Origin: Serinus canaria
Taxonomy: Eukaryota > Chordata > Aves > Passeriformes > Fringillidae
Reading direction: 5' to 3'
Assembly: GCF_022539315.1 (NCBI RefSeq)
Contig: NC_066337.1
Coordinates: forward strand, 4,359,234 to 4,423,233
DNA length: 64,000 nt
Shown here: positions 21,712 through 31,684 of the stretch, in pieces
Layout: each line of letters opens with the position of its first letter
Position numbering within the stretch: the stretch's first letter is position 1
Program-made: the position numbers and the translations under genes
Notes under the pieces: generated by a model
The model's database searches: none
The model's input: only the letters and a program-made list of their open reading frames with translations
Told to the model about the DNA's origin: nothing

Positions 21712-22938
21712 AAGCTGCATTCCTGAGCCCTCCTTGGATTCTCTGGAGGAAAAAAAAATAAAGAATTGCTTTTGTTTCACAGAATGTTTTAGGGAAGGGG
21801 AGGGGGTGTTTGTGGTCATTTGAAATCATCCTAATTCATCCTACAATTGAAATTGTAGAATTGGAATGGTAGAATTGTCTGGGATAATACGAGGATATTG
21901 GAATAAAATGAGGGTTGATTTAATTTGATCTCAAGGACAGGCAGGAACCAGCTGGAATCAATGGGGTGATGCTTTGGTTCCTTTCCTCATTTTTCCTGAG
22001 TTATTTTTGCTGTTTAACTTTCCTCTCTTTGTGCCTTTGAATGGAGAGAAGAGCCTGGAAATGCTTCTGTGAAAACGCTCAGCCAAGTTTCACAAAGTTC
22101 ATTGAAAGAGAAATAATAAAGCAGCACATGGCAGAGAGAAGCAAAATTTGAAAAGGAAATATTTCTGCTGTAATCACCAACCAGGCTTAGGGACACGGGA
22201 GGCAGATTTTTAATGTTTGTGATAAGATTTTTATCTGGAAAACATCACTTTAGAAATGACTGGAGGAGAGGATTATTTGCCATGGACGTGTGTGTCCATT
22301 ATAAACACATTTCTGTAGCTGGAGAGGAGCTCAGAGCTGCAATTTCAATATGAATGAGCATCATCCAACATCCTGCTCCTGCTGGAAGTGTCTGCAATTT
22401 ATTTCATATTTAAATCTTCATTAAATGAGTGGCTAAAAGAGAGAGGCTGCTCTGTGCAAATTGAATTCCCCCGTCTGTGGCTCCATGTGTAACTCTTTGC
22501 AATCATTTACTCAAATGTTACATTCATCCTTTGGAGCACAAATTTCCATAGAACTTGGATTTCAGCTGCTTCTCTCTTTATGGCAGTGCTGCAGAGAATT
22601 AAATACTCTCAGTCCAAACTCTGATCTGCATTGATAACATTTAGCACAAACCTTGCTCTTGTCATCTGGAAAAAGAACAAATAAATCAGATTTCCTGGTT
22701 AGGACAGTCCCAAAAGTGCACACACATGTTTAATTTTACTACTTGGAGTATCCTTGTTGTATTCCCAGCAAGGAAATGATTCCCTGGGGGGGATCAAGGT
22801 GAGACTTGATGCCTTCTCAAGGCATCCCACCCAAAATGAGCGTGTCAGTGCCCTGCAGCCTGGCCTGGAGGCACTTGCAGTGCTCTCCCTGCCTGTGTTT
22901 GGTGTTGGGGCTCTCAGGGATAAACAAAGCGAGGGAGG
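21712..22938. other. Unique AT-leaning non-coding sequence
   Basis: About 1.2 kb with long AT-rich, non-repetitive stretches (for example 22200-22690). No array and no supported open frame. It is one of the less disturbed parts of the window and could include conserved non-coding sequence. Confidence 0.4.
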
Positions 22939-23168
22939 CAAAGAAGGGAAGGGAAGGGAAGGGAAGGGAAGGGAAGGGAAGGGAAGGGAAGGGAAGGGAA
23001 GGGAGGGAAGGAGGGAAGCGGAAGGGAAGGGAAGGGAAGGGAAGGGAAGGGAAGGGAAGGGAAGGGAAGGGAAGGGAAGGGAAGGGAAGGGAAGGGAAGG
23101 GAAGGGAAGGGAAGGGAAGGGAAGGGAAGGGAAGGGAAGGGAAGGGAAGGGAAGGGAAGGGAAGGGAG
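22939..23168. repeat. AAGGG pentanucleotide microsatellite
   Basis: About 230 bp of GGGAA units (AAGGG in another phase), nearly perfect from about 23026 on, with interruptions near 23000-23025. All purine on plus. The same motif, AAGGG, is the pathogenic expansion in the human RFC1 gene and is known to form G-quadruplex and triplex structures; that is a motif parallel only. The frames of up to 271 codons across it are artefacts. Confidence 0.97.
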
Positions 23169-23683
23169 TTCCTGTGTGCAGCTCTCTGCCCGTCTGTGTC
23201 TCATTCTGCCTGGCTCTGGGGAGCGTTTCCATGCTCTGCTCGTCTCCTACGAGAGCACCAGCCCGGGGTTCCTCCTCTGAGCTCAGCCCAAATCCCTGCA
23301 GGAGCCTGGGAGCTGCCAGGGGGGCCTTGAGGAGGCTGCCCTGGAACAGGGGCTGGACAGGGGAGAAACCTTCCTGGGTAAACAGGAGGGAACTGTGGGT
23401 TCCTCTGGGTCTGCACTGGAGGCAGCAGTTCCTGCTCACACTCAGCTGTTTGTTATCTCTTATCACAAACACTCTCCCAGCCATGAGCTCTGCAGCCTTG
23501 CATCAGAAGGCACAGAATGCCCAACAATCTCTGCTTCCAAGGGATTTTAACACTAAACCATCCCAGTAAGAGCTGACACCTGGATTATTTTAGGGGCACT
23601 GTGGCAAAGAGCAGCTGATGGAAAACTTGAATTGAGAGGAGAAAAAATGTTAATTATAAATGCCCCTTGATGCAGTCCAGTTG
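23169..23683. other. Unique non-coding sequence
   Basis: About 515 bp. No element recognised and no supported gene. Confidence 0.4.
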
Positions 23684-24008
23684 AACTTAAACCTGGCTTT
23701 AAATGACTTTGAACTTAAACCTGGGTTTAATGACTTTAAACTTAAACCTGGGTTTAAATGACTTCGAACTTAAACTTGGGTTTAAATGACTTCAAACTTA
23801 AACCTGGGTTTAATGACTTTAAACTTAAACTTGGGTTTAAATGACTTCAAACTTAAACCTGGGTTTAAGTGACTTTGAACTTAAACTTGGGTTTAATGAC
23901 TTTAAACTTAAACTTGGGTTTAAATGACTTCAATCTTAAACCTGGGTTTAAGTGACTTTGAACTTAAACCTGGATTTGAATGACTTCAGACTTAAGCCTG
24001 GGTTTAAA
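23684..24008. repeat. 28-bp minisatellite of palindromic units, ~12 copies
   Basis: Units of 27-28 bp read GAACTTAAACCTGGGTTTAA, then ATGACTTT. Each contains the dyad TTAAACC-TG-GGTTTAA (7-bp arms, 2-bp spacer). About a third of copies have TTGGG in place of CTGGG, which breaks one pair. The unit alternates between ATGACTT and AATGACTT spacing. Confidence 0.95.
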
Positions 24009-25365
24009 TAACAGCCTTTGCTCAAGTATTTGGAGTGAAATAAATCAGCATCACTCCAAGGGGAGGGGGAGGCTCCACCAGGGAGCCCCAAACATTCCAC
24101 ACCCCTGGGGGTGAGCACAGACCCCAGAGCCCAGCCTGGCTCCTGCTGCTCTTTCCGGGCTGGATTTTGGTGCTGCACTTCCCTCTGCTGTTGGCTGCTC
24201 ACACTGATTTCCTCTGCCTCCTTTCCTCCCCACTCCCTCCTGAATGCAGCTTTAATTTGCCCTCCCCTAATCCTCCCCTTCCCTAAGATTATTTTGGGAT
24301 AATTGAATAATTCCCCAATTGAATTGAATTTGGTTTTGTGAGAGAATTTGTTTTCCTGAGAGAATTCTGCCCAGCTTGGCCACCACAAGAAGAGGAGTTG
24401 CCTGGGGATGGTGATATTTTGAATTTTGATGAACAAAACCCCAAATTTCTCCCCAAAGGGAAAGGCCCTGCCTGTCCTTTCCCCTCCATGGAGTTTAGGC
24501 CAGTTCTAAGCTCAGGCTCTGTCCCAGAGCCATTAAACCCCAAGCAGGGTTGCATTCCCTGACTTTTTTTAGGAGTGATGAGTTTTTCCATCAGCTGTTG
24601 TGTCCCAGCCTTGGTTTCCAATTCCTTTTGTAAAGAATTGCTCTGGGACGGTTTGGAATCCCAACTGGCAGTGGGATTTCAACCTTCAAAACCTCCCTGA
24701 GAGCTGAACCTCACCCTCCAGGTGTTTTCTAGGAAGGTTTTGAGAAAGGACCACCCCAGGGTGTCAGAACCTCGAGTTTCTCTTTGGGAGATCAGGGGAA
24801 GCTTCTCTGTAATTCTTCCACATTTCTGAGACCTTTCCCCACCCAGGGCCAGGTGAGAGCAGTGCCAGGAGCACCTGGAGAACCTTTTAAATCAGAATAT
24901 GGCTTTTTTGCCCCATCTAGTGGGTACAAAATGTACTGAGCCTGGAGTTGGTTCTGTTTTAATTGAGTTTTTTTTTTCCCAAGTCAGATGGCAGTCCCTG
25001 ATTTCTGTTTTGTTTTCTGGCTGTTTGGGCAATAATTGTGGGTGGGAAATGCACAGAGAGAGGTGGATCTCAGAATAATTCCATCCTTACTTACTGAGAG
25101 GAGGGAACAGGGCACTTTTACCCCAAAAAGAGCAGCTCAGGAAGGGCCAGGATTTCCTAGGTGAGAGATAAAGGTGCTCAAAAGCAGCCTGGGCCTGGGG
25201 TGGAGAGCTGAGCACAGGGAATTGTTGTGTCCCACAAGGCCCTGAGGAACAAACAAAGCCTTCAAAACCTTCCTCATGGATGCTGCAGCTCCCTCATTTC
25301 CTATTTTATCCCTGGAAATGAGTGTGAAGAGAGGACAGCAGCAATTACAGTGGTAGGGTGGAAAA
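24009..25365. other. Unique non-coding sequence
   Basis: About 1.36 kb. It includes an AT patch at 24288-24330 and a T run near 24969-24977. Frames of about 110-160 codons occur on minus without any domain. Confidence 0.4.
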
Positions 25366-25495
25366 AAACTTCCCAGCTTCTCTTGGAATTTCTGTTTTTT
25401 TTAAAAAAAACTTTCCAGCTTCTCTTGGAATTTCTGGGGTTTTTTAAAAAAACTTTCCAGCTTCTCTTGAAATTCCTTTTATTTTTAAATTTTAT
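25366..25495. repeat. ~47-bp tandem repeat, 3 copies
   Basis: Three copies of AACTTTCCAGCTTCTCTTGG, then AATTTCTG, separated by T-run/A-run junctions (TTTTTTTTAAAAAAAA and TTTTTTAAAAAAA). The T-A junctions are themselves short palindromes. Confidence 0.9.
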
Positions 25496-26124
25496 AAATT
25501 TTTGCATTTCCTTTGAGGTGGCAATTTTCTGTTTTCAGCTGGTTTTCTGTGCCTGAGAAAATCCCTGGAGCCAAGGGCTGGAAAGACAAAGCATGGGAGG
25601 ACATCTCTGTGCACGTCCCATCCCTTCAATTTCTTTTTCTGTCACCAGGAAAATTACCCAGTTGTTTTTCCTGTGCTGGAAGTTTGAGATGGGAAGGGAA
25701 ATTTTGTCCTGTCCTGAGATTTTTGAGCAGCAGCTGCTGCTCTGAGTGTGTTGGGATGTGTTAATAAATGTGGGGGGGATTGCAAACCATCCTCTGCTGG
25801 AAAGGGTGAGGAGCTCTTCCTGCTGCTGTGTGTTCCTGGCTGGAATTCAACAATGACAGGTTGCTTAAAAAAAAACACCAAAAAAAAAACCCCAAACCAA
25901 CAAAAATCTGTGGTTTTATCACTTTCTTCCATCCAGATGTTGAGTCCAAGCTGTGATTTTTCAGGAAACTTTCACAGGGAAATGAGATCCTTCAGCAGAG
26001 CAGCTGCTGGCTCAGGGGGCCGAGTTCCCACCTGGGATGTGAAAGGCTCCAGCCTAAGCCTGGCTCAGAAAACAGCTCTGAGCTTAAACTTGAGCATTAA
26101 ACTGAGCCTGAACTTGGCATTTCC
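25496..26124. other. Unique sequence with an A-rich run
   Basis: About 630 bp. An interrupted A run with C's (25866-25907) could be a retroposon tail but no body is visible. Confidence 0.4.
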
Positions 26125-26236
26125 AGAGAATCCCAGAACGGTTTGGGTTGGAAGGAACCTGGAAGTTCAGCCTGTTCCACCCCCCTGCCATGGGCAGGGA
26201 CACCTTCCACCACCCCAGGCTGCTCCAAGCCCAGCT
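26125..26236 (-). mobile_element. CR1 LINE 3'-end fragment
   Basis: On plus the order is AATCCCAGAACGGTTTGGGT, TGGAAGGAACCT, CACCCCCCTGCCATGGGCAG and GGACACCTTCCACCACCCCA, then GGCTGCTCCAAGCCCAGCTC. This is a typical avian CR1 3' end in inverted orientation, moderately diverged. Confidence 0.9.
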
Positions 26237-26700
26237 CCAATCCCAAGGGAATTTGGCTGGATGGGCTCCACGGCCCATCCTGTGTTTGTTCCAGCAGGAA
26301 TATCCAACCCAACACCCTCCACAGCTCCTTCTGCTGTTCTGGCTGAGGATTTCTCAATGAGAGTGGCAAGAAAAAATGCAGCCCAGCTGCTGTGGCTCCT
26401 CCAGCCCCGAGTGGCCTCGCTGGGACAGGGAAACAAATCCACCCCCAGGGAAGGGAGGCTGGGCTGCTGATCCACTCTGGGCTGGGACCAGCTCTCTCAC
26501 ATTGCTGGGCAATGGCATTCAGGTCATCTCCCAAGGATTTGGGGTGTGTTTTGTCCCTGGTGGAGCTTCCAGGGGGGCTGGAAGCAGAGAGCCCAGGAGG
26601 GCACAACAGTCACAACAATGCCCTCTCCATTTCACGCTCTGATCGAACAAACAGCACTCGAGGGATCTCCGTGGTCAGAGTTCAGCCCCTCACACTCCCA
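26237..26700. other. Unique non-coding sequence
   Basis: About 460 bp between a CR1 fragment and an LTR. No gene recognised. Confidence 0.4.
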
Positions 26701-26704
26701 GCTA

Positions 26705-27332
26705 TGGGGTTGGGCTGTCCCTCTCTGCTCCCACACACCCTAGGATGGTTCTGGCACGCTGGGCCTCAAAGGATGAGTCTGCACTCTGGGTTTTTCGGTC
26801 TTCAGAATTGTTTATTGTTTCTTACCTACAAAGTCCCTTCTCTGCCTGACCTGGATCTGACCAGCAGGGCAGCCAAAGGCACTCTGACCACCCCCAAGGC
26901 GGGCACATCTTTTATAACAAAAACTACGGATATCAGATTTACCTTTTATCCCCAATACCTGTCACCCTCGTCACCCAGTGCACCCTCACCCCAGACCAAT
27001 CCCCAAGTGCCAACACCACAGCAGGAGAGGGATGACAAGGAGAAGAAAGAAGAGCCCTGTGACACGCCCTGACTGCTCCATCTTGTCTCCACAACCCCCC
27101 TGTACCAAACCCCAAAATCTGGGATTTACCCTATAATTGTGTCTTCCCTTCACCATTCCCACCCCAGTGATTCCCACAGGTTCCATCTCCTCATACACAG
27201 GTGGCACATCCCCTGATGGATCAAAATCCATCCACCAAGTGCTTCTGGCAACATTCCAAGGCTCCCGAGCCCCCCAAGGGTTCTCTGGGTAGCTCTGGAC
27301 ATCAGGAGGGATGGGCTGAGCTCCCACACCCA
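26705..27332 (-). mobile_element. 628-bp solo LTR (family 2, copy 1)
   Basis: On plus it runs from TGGGGTTGGGCTGTCC to GAGCTCCCACACCCA. A matching copy sits at 44474-45102. Flanks are GCTA (26701-26704) and GCTC (27333-27336), a 4-bp target duplication with one mismatch. Read on minus it has a long U3, a TATAAA box (26911-26916) and an AATAAA signal (26811-26816) about 100 bp downstream, the layout of a retroviral LTR. A 4-bp duplication suits a gammaretrovirus-like (ERV1) integrase. It differs from copy 2 by about 13 substitutions and one base, by eye. Confidence 0.9.
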
Positions 27333-27423
27333 GCTCTGGGACACGGGGGGAGCTCCGAATATCTGCTGCACAAAATGTCCTCTCACCACGGGGGAGCTGC
27401 AGCAGAGGTGGGAAAAGGCACAA
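26986..27423 (-). other. Open frame across the U3 of the LTR (not called as a gene)
   Basis: A 145-codon minus frame covers most of U3. Its first ~30 codons lie in flanking DNA outside the LTR, so the annotated start is accidental. The part inside the LTR shows a PPVY motif and a C-terminal hydrophobic stretch of about 20 residues rich in L, F and V, which could span a membrane. In LTR copy 2 the same frame is interrupted by a TGA, and a proline in the hydrophobic stretch is replaced by histidine. Some retroviruses do carry U3 genes, but here the evidence favours chance or a decayed frame. Confidence 0.2.
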
Positions 27424-28861
27424 CTACAAAGCACTGCTCCAAAAATGAAAAGGAGAAGAGGAAATCAATGCTGTTGGCAGTGTCCAGAGGTCTTCCCATG
27501 GCTGGTGTGGGCTTTAATTCCCAGATTTTCCCAAGGGTCTGAGAGGGAGAGATGTGATGAACACCTTAGCAGGGTGCTGGGAGAGAATCTCTCTTGTCTG
27601 TCCAAGCAGCTCTCTGGAAACTTGCAGAAAACAAGAGAAACAGCAGAAAAAAAAAAAAAAAAGAAGAAGAAAATGAAATTCCCTGCCTCAGAGCACGACA
27701 GATGGGTCACCTCTGCTGCAGGTCGCTCCTCAGAGCTGCTGCCAGCGTGAAGCAGACACAGAAGTGCCAGTGTGAGGCAGGTGGAAGCTGCAGTGTGGAG
27801 GCACAGAGCCTTTTGTCACAGACATTTCAGGTTTCCTCAGCCTGCTGTGCCAGGGCTCCTGGTGGGGCACAGCAGCAGGAATTGCTCTGGGCAGCTGGGT
27901 GTCCCCAGCCAGGCACGAGGGACAGGAGGGGTGAGGGACACGGGGCTGGCTCAGGTGAGCTGCAGGTACCTCCAGGGGATGGTGCCCTGGGATTGATTCA
28001 AGGTCGTGCAAGGAGTTTGTGGCAGAGCCAGGACCTGCATCCAGCTCTTCCCAGCGTGCTGCCTCAAGAATAAAGGCTATCTTTCATCTAAATTAAACCC
28101 CCACCATTTCCCAGGAGCTTCAGGGCCTCTGTCTAATCTATTCACACAGCATTCATCACCATGGCACCTAGGTGCCACTCTCCTCATCCCTTAACCTTGC
28201 CAGAGCCTGTCATGAATATTCCCAGCATCTTTTTATGGGTTTCCAAATGAGATGAGCACACTCTGCCTCTGCCCCCGCCCTGAACAGCCTGCCTGACAAA
28301 CAACCCACCAAAAATATTAAAGAAATGCAAAAAGAGAGGGTTTCCAATTAGCAAATCCTGCACTTGGCCATATTTTGGAGTGTCTGCTCCCCTCCCCATC
28401 AGAAGTTGGGCGCTCTAACAACACTGCCTGTCACTGCTCAGCCTGCCAGCTGCATAAAATCAAGGCTTTTTTAATTGAATGCATAATGAGGTGACTGGCA
28501 GGTTTAATTAACAAAACTCATCCTGTGTATGCACCTGGAGGTGAAAATAAGTTTAATCAAGAGGAGTTGGCAAGTGCCAACAGCTCTGTCATGGTTGCCC
28601 CCCTTCCCCCCTCTTATTTTGGTTTGTTTCAGCCAGGCTTTATATTTGCAAAAATGGCTCTGGGTGCTGATTAATTATCTTTTGCCCAGGATTGATGAGT
28701 TGTTGCAGCCTGCCTGGTAATGAGAGCCCTTGCTCCTGGAAAAGCTGCACTGGAAGCTTTAATAATCAGCCTGCCTTGGATCAACTGCTGATGGCAAACA
28801 CTGGAGGCACCTGAATCCCAGGAACCCTTCAGGACTTGATCCATGGGAGGAAAATTTGTCC
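27337..28861. other. Unique non-coding sequence
   Basis: About 1.5 kb. An A run of about 17 bases followed by AAGAAGAAG lies at 27646-27668. The patch 28440-28565 is AT-rich, non-repetitive and dense in homeodomain-type TAATT motifs, including GTTTAATTAAC (28502-28512) and an E-box CACCTG; it may be a conserved regulatory element. No exon supported. Confidence 0.4.
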
Positions 28862-29640
28862 TGGAAATGTTCTGGCTGGCACCTCATGGCCAAGGGGAGG
28901 TGGAACAGGGTGGTTTGGGGCCTCCTGAGAAGTTCAGGATTGAGGGAGAAGCCACTGAGGATTCTGAATTACTTCTGGTTTGAAATGGCATCATTGGAAG
29001 GACACGGGGTTGGTAAAAATCATAGAGAGAAAGTGAGAAATGCCTGAAAAATGCCTGAAAAAAGCCTGGAAAATGCCTGGATGCATTCCCTGCTCCTGAA
29101 GGCAAGGCAGGAGGCAATTCCCATGTTCTGGCTGGCACCTCACGGCCAAGGGGAGGTGGAACAGGGTGGTTTGGGGCCTCCTAAGAAGTTCAGGATTAAG
29201 GGAGAAGCCACTGAGGACTCCGAATTATTTCTGGTTTGAAATGGCATCATTGGAGGGACACAGGGCTGGTAAAAATCATAGAGAGAAAGTAAGAAATGCC
29301 TGAAAAATGCCTGAAAAAAGCCTGGAAAATGCCTGGATGCATTCCCTGCTCCTGAAGGCAAGGCAGGAGGTAATTCCCATGTTCTGGCTGGCACCTCACG
29401 GCCAAGGGGAGGTGGAACAGGGTGGTTTGGGGCCTCCTAAGAAGTTCAGGATTAAGGGAGAAGCCACTGAGGACTCCGAATTATTTCTGGTTTGAAATGG
29501 CATCATTGGAGGGACACAGGGCTGGTAAAAATCATAGAGAGAAGGCAAAAAAAAAGCCTGAAAAATGCCTGGAAAATGCCTGGAAAATGCCTGAAAAAAG
29601 CCTGAAAAAAGCCTGAAAAATGCCTGAAAAATGCCTTTGT
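28862..29640. repeat. 256-bp tandem triplication
   Basis: Three copies start at GTTCTGGCTGGCACCTCA (28869, 29125 and 29381), giving a period of exactly 256 bp twice. Each holds GGCCAAGGGGAGGTGGAACA, GGCATCATTGGA and a run of AAATGCCTGAAA repeats. Copies 2 and 3 are closest to each other (both have CCTAAGAAG, ATTAAGG and GACTCCGAATTATT), so the third arose from the second or the reverse. Confidence 0.95.
29545..29637. repeat. 12-bp sub-array inside the third 256-bp copy
   Basis: Units of AAAATGCCTGGA and AAAAAGCCTGAA. About four units exist in each of the first two copies and about eight in the third. This is a nested expansion within a larger repeat. Confidence 0.9.
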
Positions 29641-30274
29641 GCCTTCCCTGCTCCTGAAGGCAAGGCAGGAGGCAATTCCCATGTGCAAGGACAACCTGCG
29701 CCCACAGGACACCCACGGCACATCCAGCACCCCCTTGGCCCTCCCAAACCCCAAACACACATCTGGGAGGGTTGGTAAGCAACGTGGGGGGGGTGGAGCT
29801 GCACATCTGGAGCCCCGAGGTGCCAGTGGGCGAGTGGGTGTCCCTGGGCAGCCAGACTGGGCCCGCTGGTGGCCCTGGGGTGCTGCTGGTCCCTCTGTGC
29901 AGGCCCAGCTGGGGCAGGTGCCCCAAGCCCCGTTCTGGCAGAGGCTGTGCGTGTCGCACGGGGAGGTGGATGCGCTCAGGCTGTCAGAACACCCTCCCTG
30001 CTCCTCAGCCTCCCCGAGTGCCCTCTCTCTCTTTCCTCCTGTTTGCTCTGGCGCTGCACTCCCTGCTCCGGGCTGGAGATGCTGCTGACAGCTGTTGTGT
30101 GACTGCAGGAAGGAAATGATGGCTCCCTAATGATAACATGTCACGGCGTGTCTCGCTGCTCTCCTTCTCCTGCAGCTGCACGTTCCTCTGCTGGGCCTCC
30201 CGCTGCACCCAGCTGTGCAGCTCTGCTGCGGGGGGACACGGGGGCTGAGTGCTCCCGCTGCTGTGGAGAACGAG
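29641..30274. other. Unique GC-richer non-coding sequence
   Basis: About 630 bp and the most GC-rich unique part of the window. Plus frames of 77-149 codons overlap each other and a minus frame. No domain is recognisable. Confidence 0.4.
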
Positions 30275-30319
30275 GATGGAGCACCTGCCCCTCTGCTCCT
30301 GGGGACCCTCCTGGGGTGC
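30275..30319 (+). mobile_element. CR1 LINE, left part, split by LTR B
   Basis: GGATGGAGCACCTGCCCCTC, then TGCTCCTGGGGACCCTCCTG and GGGTGC, matches the region of songbird CR1 just upstream of the CAGCTCTGG block (from memory). The element resumes at 31685 after an LTR insertion. The true left end is unclear and could lie further upstream. Confidence 0.65.
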
Positions 30320-31554
30320 TGGGTGCTGTTTGCAGGGGGCCCAGGATGGAGGAGGGAACTGAGGAACCTGACTCCATGTCCTTAGAAGGAATATTATATA
30401 TTTTATATTATGTTATATTATGTTATGTTATGTTATGTTATGTTATAGTATATTATATTATCACATTATATCATCACATTATATTATATTATATTATCTT
30501 ATATTATATTTCTTATATTATATTATATTATATTATCTTATTCTCTATATTCTATTCTCTTATCTTCTCTTATATTATATTCTATTATCTTCTATATTCT
30601 ATTATCTTATCATTCTATTCTATTCTATTTCTTCTCTTCTCTATTTCTTATCTTATCTTATATTATATTCTATCATGTCATATCCTGTCCTGTCCTGTCC
30701 TGTCATGTCATGTCCTGTTATGTTATGTTATGTTATATTATATTATATCTATTACATTATCACACTTATCTTATATCATATTATCTTATATAATATTATA
30801 TCATATCATATTATATATCATACTATATTATATTATATAATACTATATTATACTAAGTCATACTATACTAAGTAATATTATATTATATTATATATTATAT
30901 TATTTATATTATATTATCTTTATATTATATTACTATTTATATTACTATTATCTTATATTATATTATCTTAATTATTATATTTAATTATATTATATTGCTT
31001 ACATTACATTACATTACATTACATTACATTACATTACATACTTAATTATATTATATTATATTATATTATCTTATATATATCACTTACTTATCATACTATA
31101 CTATATTATATTATATCATATTTTATTATATTATATATCATATCATATCATACCATACTATATCATACTATATCATATCATATCATATTTAGATTAGATT
31201 AGATTTATATTATATCATATTGTATTTATATTGTATTTACATTATATTATGCTACACCAAAACTCTGCTAAAGAGTAGAGAAAGGAGCCATCAGAAGGTT
31301 TAACAAGACACTGAGGAAAAGCTGGTGACTGACTCCTCAGAGCCTGACCCTGCTGGTGGTGATTGCTCATTAGGTCAAAACAATTCACCAGAAACCAACC
31401 AAACAATTCCCCTGCGGGTAAACAATCTCCAGCCACATCCAAACACCAAAACACAGGAGAGCCATCAGATCATTCTTGTTTTCATTTCCCCCTGAGGCTT
31501 CTCAGCTTCCCAGGAGGGAAATCCTGGCGAGGGGATTTTTCAGGAAATGTGACA
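30320..31554 (-). mobile_element. LTR B: same family as LTR A, inflated by an AT array
   Basis: Read on minus it starts TGTCACATTTCCTGAAAAAT and follows LTR A through CTCCTGGGAAGCTGAGAAGC, AACAAGAATGATCTG and GGAGATTGTTTACCC to TTTCTCTACTCTTTAGC. The 3' part resumes after the array with CTAAGGACATGGAGTCAGGT and ends at CACCCA. LTR A is 400 bp; this copy is about 1,235 bp because its polyadenylation-proximal AT stretch is replaced by ~860 bp of repeat. It sits inside a CR1, flanked by GGTGC (30315-30319) and TGTGC (31685-31689), a 5-bp duplication with one mismatch. Confidence 0.8.
30391..31250. repeat. ~860-bp TATTA-type pentanucleotide array inside LTR B
   Basis: Mostly 5-bp periodic: TATTA, with blocks of TGTTA, TCTTA, TTCTA, TGTCC/TGTCA and ACATT that have each spread locally. 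At both edges the flanking bases are LTR sequence (CTTAGAAGGA on the left, GCTACACCAAAACTCTGC on the right), so the array grew within the LTR where LTR A has CATAAAATAATAAATTGCC. Confidence 0.95.
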
Positions 31555-31684
31555 GTGACAGTGACAGTGACAGTGACAATGACAGTGACAGTGACAATGA
31601 CAGTGACAATGACAGTGAAAATGACAATGACAATGACAGTGACAATGACAGTGACAGTGACAGTGACAATGAGTGACAGTGACT
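31549..31684. repeat. GTGACA hexanucleotide array at the LTR B edge
   Basis: About 22 units of GTGACA and GACAAT. The first GTGACA is the terminal hexanucleotide of LTR B (TGTCAC on minus). The array ends a few bases before the right copy of the target site and the resumed CR1. On plus it encodes alternating Asp-Ser/Asn in one frame, which is incidental. Confidence 0.95.

Noticed and set aside
21037..21823. Open frames of 211-229 codons
   Set aside because: Almost entirely made of the 500 N gap.
22754..23569. 271- and 261-codon frames across the AAGGG array
   Set aside because: They translate the repeat on both strands; flanking parts are unremarkable.
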